This document shows positions 59,722 to 64,000 of a stretch of 64,000 nucleotides of DNA, one piece after another. Positions within the stretch are counted from its first letter, which is position 1. The number at the start of each line of letters is the position of its first letter. Origin of the DNA: Candidatus Methylomicrobium oryzae. Lineage in GTDB: Bacteria; Pseudomonadota; Gammaproteobacteria; Methylococcales; Methylomonadaceae. Under the pieces are notes generated by a model. That model was not told where the DNA came from. It was given only the letters and a program-made list of their open reading frames with translations, and did not search any database. Location of the stretch: NCBI RefSeq assembly GCF_016745425.1, contig NZ_JAERVK010000003.1, positions 124,001 to 188,000 on the forward strand. Direction: 5' to 3'. A program made the translations under genes and the position numbers.

Positions 59722-61464
59722 TTAGTAAACGTCCCGTACGTAGCGTTTGTCCTTTTTCAACTGGTTCACATAGTCGATCGCCTGCTGCTCACTCATTTTG
59801 CCGTGCTCGGCAATCACGTCATGCAGTGCCTTGTCGACATCTTTGGCCATCCGGTACGCATCGCCGCAGACGAAGAAATAGCCGCCTTCTTCGAGCCAGG
59901 CGAACAGTTCGGTGCCGTGCTCCCGCATCCGGTCCTGCACATAGATTTTTTCAGCCTGATCACGCGAAAACGCCAGGTCGAGGCGAGTCAAGAGACCCTT
60001 TGCCTGCATTGCTTCGATCTCGTCGCGGTACATAAAGTCGGTCGCGGCGTTACGATCGCCAAAGAACAGCCAGTTTTTACCCGGTGCCCCCCGGTATTCG
60101 CGTTCCTGCAGGAAGGCGCGGAACGGCGCCAGGCCGGTGCCGGGACCGACCATGATCATCGGCAGGCTATTGTCGTCGGGTACTCTGAAGACTTTGTTCG
60201 GAGTAAAGAAGCAGCGCACTTCAGTGTTTTCGTTGACCAAGTCGGCCAAGAAGGTCGAGCAGACGCCCTTATGCTGACGACCGAAACTGTCGTAACGCAC
60301 GCTTGCGACCGTCAGGTGCACGGAGTCGGGATAAACCTTGCCGCTCGACGAGATCGAATAGGCGCGATGCTGCAGCGGCTTCAGCAGGGCAATGAACTCG
60401 GCGGCGGAAAACTCGCAGCCGGGGTTTTGCCGGAGCAGATCCAGGATGTCGCGGCCCCAGAGATAATCGGCCAGTTTGTCCTTGTCGCCGGATTCGAGGA
60501 TCGCGTTCAATTCCTTGTTGCCGGAGCGGCTGGCGATTTCCTCGACCAGTTCCTTGCTCGGCGTCTTGATTTCGAACTGAGTGCGCAATGCTTCAGACAA
60601 CGAGGTGAATTCGCCGTTGACCGGCTCGTCTTCGTCGCCGTTACAGCCGATCGCTTGGAGAAGATCCTTGACCAGTTCCGGGCAGTTGGTCGGCACTACG
60701 CATAGGGCATCGCCGGCTTCGTAACTCATGCCGGAGCCTGCGATCGAAATCTCGTAATGGCGAGTTTCTTTCGACGAGGAAGGTGCGGTGACCAGGCGAT
60801 TGACCCGCATTGTGCCGGGGAACGGATTTTTCCGGTTGTACTGCGACTTTTCGGGCGCCGTGGCGTCGGCTTCGACTACCGTTGCGGTCGTGTTGCCGCC
60901 GGACATGAACGGAATGACCGCCTTGATCCAGGCTTCGGCAGGCTCTTCGAAATCGACGTCGCAGTCGGTTCGTTCGTAGACACGCTTCGCGCCGAGTTCG
61001 GCGAGTCTATCGTCCCAGTCCTTGCCCGCCTTGCAGAACAGGTCATAGCTGGTATCGCCGAGTGCCAGTACCGAATATTGCAGCTTTTCGAGCCGCGCCA
61101 TTGCCTCGCTTTTGACTGTATCCCAGAGCATCTGCGCATTGTCCGGCATTTCGCCTTCGCCATAGGTGCTGGTGATGACCAGGAGATAATCCATCTCCGC
61201 CAGTGCATTCGCTTCGATTTCGTCCATACCCTTGACGACCGGTTTGAGCCCGTGCGCCTTGGCGATTTGCGCGGCATCGTTCGCAACCGATTCGGCATTG
61301 CCGGTCTGGCTGCCGTACAGGATGTTGATCGTACGGCTCGCGGTTTGCTGGGCGGCGCCCGCGCTTTGGATCATATGAGTGTGCATACCGGCAAAAAAGC
61401 CGCTGAGCCAAGCGCGCTGGCTTTCGCTGTAAGGACCGTCGAGAGGAATTTGCGGTGTTTTCAT
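59722..61464 (-). CDS. CysJ-like diflavin reductase
   Basis: The product is 580 aa. A flavodoxin domain (LYGSQTGNAESVANDAA, STYGEGEMPDNA, LALGDTSYDLFCKAG) is followed by a FAD-binding domain with connecting helices (AYSISSSGKVYPD, GVCSTFLAD) and an NADPH domain (MIMVGPGTGLAPFRAFLQE, FFGDRN, and the C-terminal YVRDVY). It passes electrons from NADPH through FAD and FMN. CysJ serves sulfite reductase, but no cysI is here. The neighbour is a glutamate-synthase-like gene on the same strand, 83 bases upstream, so the partner may be that enzyme. Confidence 0.85.
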   Translation of the reverse strand: MKTPQIPLDGPYSESQRAWLSGFFAGMHTHMIQSAGAAQQTASRTINILYGSQTGNAESVANDAAQIAKAHGLKPVVKGMDEIEANALAEMDYLLVITSTYGEGEMPDNAQMLWDTVKSEAMARLEKLQYSVLALGDTSYDLFCKAGKDWDDRLAELGAKRVYERTDCDVDFEEPAEAWIKAVIPFMSGGNTTATVVEADATAPEKSQYNRKNPFPGTMRVNRLVTAPSSSKETRHYEISIAGSGMSYEAGDALCVVPTNCPELVKDLLQAIGCNGDEDEPVNGEFTSLSEALRTQFEIKTPSKELVEEIASRSGNKELNAILESGDKDKLADYLWGRDILDLLRQNPGCEFSAAEFIALLKPLQHRAYSISSSGKVYPDSVHLTVASVRYDSFGRQHKGVCSTFLADLVNENTEVRCFFTPNKVFRVPDDNSLPMIMVGPGTGLAPFRAFLQEREYRGAPGKNWLFFGDRNAATDFMYRDEIEAMQAKGLLTRLDLAFSRDQAEKIYVQDRMREHGTELFAWLEEGGYFFVCGDAYRMAKDVDKALHDVIAEHGKMSEQQAIDYVNQLKKDKRYVRDVY

Positions 61465-61547
61465 TTCCGTTTAAATGTAAATCAATAAAAATCGGAGCCC
61501 CCTCAAGAGTTGAGGGGGCGCAGCTCGAAGAAATTACGGGTGTGAGA

Positions 61548-64000
61548 TCAGGCCGCCTGTTCGTTCAACATGCCCTGCACGATACTCAGGCCGGCGAGAC
61601 TGGCCAGATATTGCTCAATCGAGGGAATGCCTGCCTGCGCCGCTTTGTTGACCTGATTCTGCTCGATAATCCAAGCGGTGGAACCAATCGAATGGATGCT
61701 TTGCACCGAGCGGTTGATCAGGGCGGTTTTGTAATCGTTCAGGCGTTTATCCGCGAGCAGCCAGGACAGCTGTTCGTCCGTGTAGTTGCTGTAGGCCTCG
61801 CGGGTGGTCTTGACCAGCGTATCCTGCAGTTTGCGCGGACGCTCGACGATCAGTTTGCGAGCAGCCTGTTCGGTCCGAGCCTGAGTGCGTTGCGTTTCGG
61901 GCAAATGCTTCAGCATGTCCTGCGCGACCTGCTGTGCCTTTTCGAGCACCATGAAGCTGTTGACCAGCTTGAAGGTGAGGTCGGTATCGGTGGAGCCGTA
62001 AGCCGGAATCGCGCCGCCGAACAGCGGGCTGGCCGTCCGGTATGCTTCCCGGACCTGTTCGATCTGCCGGCGCGCCAGTTCGACCGACAATTCCTCGATC
62101 ATTTCTTTGCGGTCCATCGCTTTTTGCAGGAAAACCGCCGACTGGGTCTTGTTCAGCCACAAGGGCAGTGCGAATTTGAAATGTTCGCGTTCGTTCGCCC
62201 AATTGTTCAGCAGGTTTTTGGCCTTGCTCGAATTCGCGTAGTCGGCATGCTGTTCCAGCATAGAGAGCACGAACTGCTCATGGGCGCGCGCGACATCGCT
62301 GTCCTCGCTCAAGCGGCGCAGCTCTACGGACGATTTGTCGTACAGGTTTTCGAGCCGGTTTTCCGGGTCGTACTGGTAGGCGTTGCCGCCGGACATCCCG
62401 TTGCAGAAGCCTTTTCCGAAACCGCCGATGTTCAGCACTGCACCGTTGGTCATGTATTCGCAGCCGAAATCGCCGACGCCTTCGACGACCGCCATCGCCC
62501 CCGAGTTGCGCACCGCGAAACGGTCGCCAGCCTCGCCGTTGATGAAGGCCTTGCCACCGGTCGCGCCGAACAGCGCGAAATTGCCGATCAGCACATTGTT
62601 GCCGGGCGTTTTGACGCCGCCGCCGGGCGATTCGACAATCAACAGGCCGCCGCACATCGATTTGCCGACACCGTCGTTGCAGGTGCCGAGATGTTCCATC
62701 CGCATTCCGTCATTCAGGAACGCGGCATAGCTTTGGCCGGCCGAGCCGGTGGTGCGGATCACGACGGTCTCGGGCGCCAGATAACGGCGGCCCTCGGCGC
62801 GGTGGCCCTTACTGTGGTTCAGGTAGATCGGCTTGGCTTTCGCGATCTGCTGTTCGGTCAGTTCATAAGCGAGCATCCGCTCGATATCGATCGCGGTCTG
62901 GCCGCCGACGGTCTTGTGCCGGTTATTCAGCTTGAACTCGCTGCCTTCGATCACGACCTGGGGCTGGCCTTTTTCGATCAGTTCGGCCTTTACCTTTTCG
63001 ATGATCTTGTCGTCGATGGCGAAATTCGCTTCGAGATAGATCGGGTTGGCGATCTTGACTACATCGATATACGCCAACATCTTGCGCAGGTCGACCTGAC
63101 CGATCAGCGACGGATGCTCGATCAGGTGCAAGAGGTCGGTCTGGCCGCGGATTTCCGCGAGGCTCTTGTAGCCGAGTACGGCCAGGATTTCGCGAACTTC
63201 ATGCGCGAGGTTCATCAGGTACTGCGCCAATACGCGTGCGTCGCCCTTGAATTCTTCATGCACGGTGGTCAGGCCTGCGGGGCATTTCACGTTGCAGTTC
63301 TTCGCCATCACGCAGCGCAGCATCATCAGCGCGGTAGTGCCGAATTCGAATGAATCCGCGCCCAGAATCGCCGATTTGACGACGTCGAGGCCGCTTTGGT
63401 GCGCGCCGCTGCAGCGCAGAATCACCTTATCGCGCAGGCCGTTGACCGACAGCGCCTGATGCACTTCGGCAATCCCGATTTCGGGCGAGCGGCCGCTGTT
63501 TTTCAGACTGGTGACGGCTGCCGCGCCGGTGCCGCCGGTGTTGCCGGCGACATTGATCACGTCCGCGCCGGCCTTGGCAACGCCGACCGCGATTGTGCCG
63601 ATGCCTTCGGACGACACCAGCTTGACGCCGACCTTTACGCGGGCGGCTTTCGCATCGTGAATCAGTTGGCCTAAATCCTCGATCGAATAAGTGTCATGAT
63701 GCGGGGGAGGGCTGACCAGTTCGACCCGCGGCGTGCCGCCGCGCAGCGCCGCGATCTCGACCGAGACCTTCGGCGCCGGCAATTGGCCGCCTTCGCCCGG
63801 TTTTGCGCCCTGCGCGATCTTGATTTCGATCTCGCGCAGGTTCGGGTCGGCCAGATAGCCGGCCCAGACGCCGAAACGGCCGGAAGCGAACTGCTTGATG
63901 TTGCAGGACTTCAGCGTATTGAAGCGGTTCGAATGCTCGCCGCCTTCGCCGCAGTTACTCAAAGAACCCACGATGTTGAAGCCTTGCGCGACCGCTTCGT
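61548..64000 (-). CDS. Glutamate-synthase-like FMN/iron-sulfur protein, 5' end outside the window
   Basis: At least 817 aa; the beginning lies beyond the right edge. The FMN barrel of GltB-type synthases is clear (KIAQGAKPGEGGQLP, SPPPHHDTYSIEDL, GADVINVAGNTGGTGAAA). The iron-sulfur motif is CVMAKNCNVKCPAG, with one residue fewer between the last two Cys than the usual C-x5-C-x4-C. The GXGXG helix domain follows (NDGVGKSMCGGLLIVESP, GEAGDRFAVRNSGAMAVVEG). After it comes an extra C-terminal region of about 280 mostly helical residues, absent from standard GltB. It is followed by a diflavin reductase gene instead of gltD. It may use that as electron donor. Confidence 0.82.
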   Translation of the reverse strand, partial: EAVAQGFNIVGSLSNCGEGGEHSNRFNTLKSCNIKQFASGRFGVWAGYLADPNLREIEIKIAQGAKPGEGGQLPAPKVSVEIAALRGGTPRVELVSPPPHHDTYSIEDLGQLIHDAKAARVKVGVKLVSSEGIGTIAVGVAKAGADVINVAGNTGGTGAAAVTSLKNSGRSPEIGIAEVHQALSVNGLRDKVILRCSGAHQSGLDVVKSAILGADSFEFGTTALMMLRCVMAKNCNVKCPAGLTTVHEEFKGDARVLAQYLMNLAHEVREILAVLGYKSLAEIRGQTDLLHLIEHPSLIGQVDLRKMLAYIDVVKIANPIYLEANFAIDDKIIEKVKAELIEKGQPQVVIEGSEFKLNNRHKTVGGQTAIDIERMLAYELTEQQIAKAKPIYLNHSKGHRAEGRRYLAPETVVIRTTGSAGQSYAAFLNDGMRMEHLGTCNDGVGKSMCGGLLIVESPGGGVKTPGNNVLIGNFALFGATGGKAFINGEAGDRFAVRNSGAMAVVEGVGDFGCEYMTNGAVLNIGGFGKGFCNGMSGGNAYQYDPENRLENLYDKSSVELRRLSEDSDVARAHEQFVLSMLEQHADYANSSKAKNLLNNWANEREHFKFALPLWLNKTQSAVFLQKAMDRKEMIEELSVELARRQIEQVREAYRTASPLFGGAIPAYGSTDTDLTFKLVNSFMVLEKAQQVAQDMLKHLPETQRTQARTEQAARKLIVERPRKLQDTLVKTTREAYSNYTDEQLSWLLADKRLNDYKTALINRSVQSIHSIGSTAWIIEQNQVNKAAQAGIPSIEQYLASLAGLSIVQGMLNEQAA

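Noticed and set aside
61455-63353. 632-residue plus-strand frame
   Set aside because: It is antisense to the glutamate-synthase-like gene, which carries family motifs along its full length.
1-64000. CRISPR arrays, rRNA or intact prophage
   Set aside because: No regularly spaced direct repeats, rRNA-like sequence or phage structural genes were seen; the repeats present are palindromic and dispersed.

Overview
The window looks like chromosome of a gammaproteobacterial methanotroph (order Methylococcales). The strongest evidence is at the left. The first 47 codons of a PQQ methanol dehydrogenase large subunit (mxaF-like) run off the left edge, next to an mxaD gene and a NarX-type sensor kinase resembling MxaY. 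A complete lanthanide-type methanol dehydrogenase (xoxF, with the DYD metal-site motif) and its periplasmic partner xoxJ lie 15 kb away. A stand-alone methenyl-tetrahydrofolate cyclohydrolase (fchA) and a full glycogen locus fit a C1 lifestyle. This assignment is inferred from gene content, not from a marker gene.

Layout. 1-2.8 kb: mxaF (partial), mxaD, mxaY-like kinase. 3-4.6 kb: secreted GH16-type glycosidase. 5.1-15.8 kb: glycogen region, with divergent glgBA (minus) and glgC, malQ (plus). Downstream of glgA are two unusual phosphodiesterase-fold genes: a tandem CBM21-like plus endonuclease/exonuclease/phosphatase fusion, and a phospholipase-D-like protein. 15.9-18.9 kb: xoxJ and xoxF. 19-29 kb: housekeeping and envelope genes (lpxH, a cyclophilin, cysS, fchA, a calcium-type P-ATPase, a membrane-anchored multicopper oxidase, a double-PilZ protein). 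29.6-33.3 kb: the classical miaB-ybeZ-ybeY-ybeX operon. 33.6-38.7 kb: a PuuD-like membrane protein, bepA, proS and a histidine-rich SmbP-like protein. 39.1-39.6 kb: relics of IS630 and IS5 transposases. 39.8-46.7 kb: ubiC, recG, ridA, spoT, rpoZ, pgk. 46.8-51.2 kb: an AttEFGH-like ABC exporter with a lipocalin-like protein. 51.6-53.8 kb: a TerB-like protein and a phosphoethanolamine transferase. 53.8-55.3 kb: a gene-poor scrap yard holding a probable group II intron fragment and a decayed REP-associated tyrosine transposase. 55.3-59.6 kb: a lone GH13 enzyme, two orphan HicB-like proteins and an unknown membrane/coiled-coil pair. 59.7-64 kb: a CysJ-like diflavin reductase beside a glutamate-synthase-like protein with a long C-terminal extension, cut by the right edge.

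GTAG-headed palindromic repeats (REP/BIME type) are scattered through many intergenic gaps. They fall into a few sequence families. The decayed transposase at 54.76 kb belongs to the family known to mobilise such repeats.

The observations most worth pursuing are: the CBM21-EEP/PLD pair in the glycogen locus (possibly a polysaccharide phosphate-handling module); the co-location of both methanol dehydrogenase systems with the sensor kinase, plus an operator-like palindrome before xoxF; the glutamate-synthase-like protein paired with a diflavin reductase; and the decayed mobile elements, which only appear when frames are read across their breaks.
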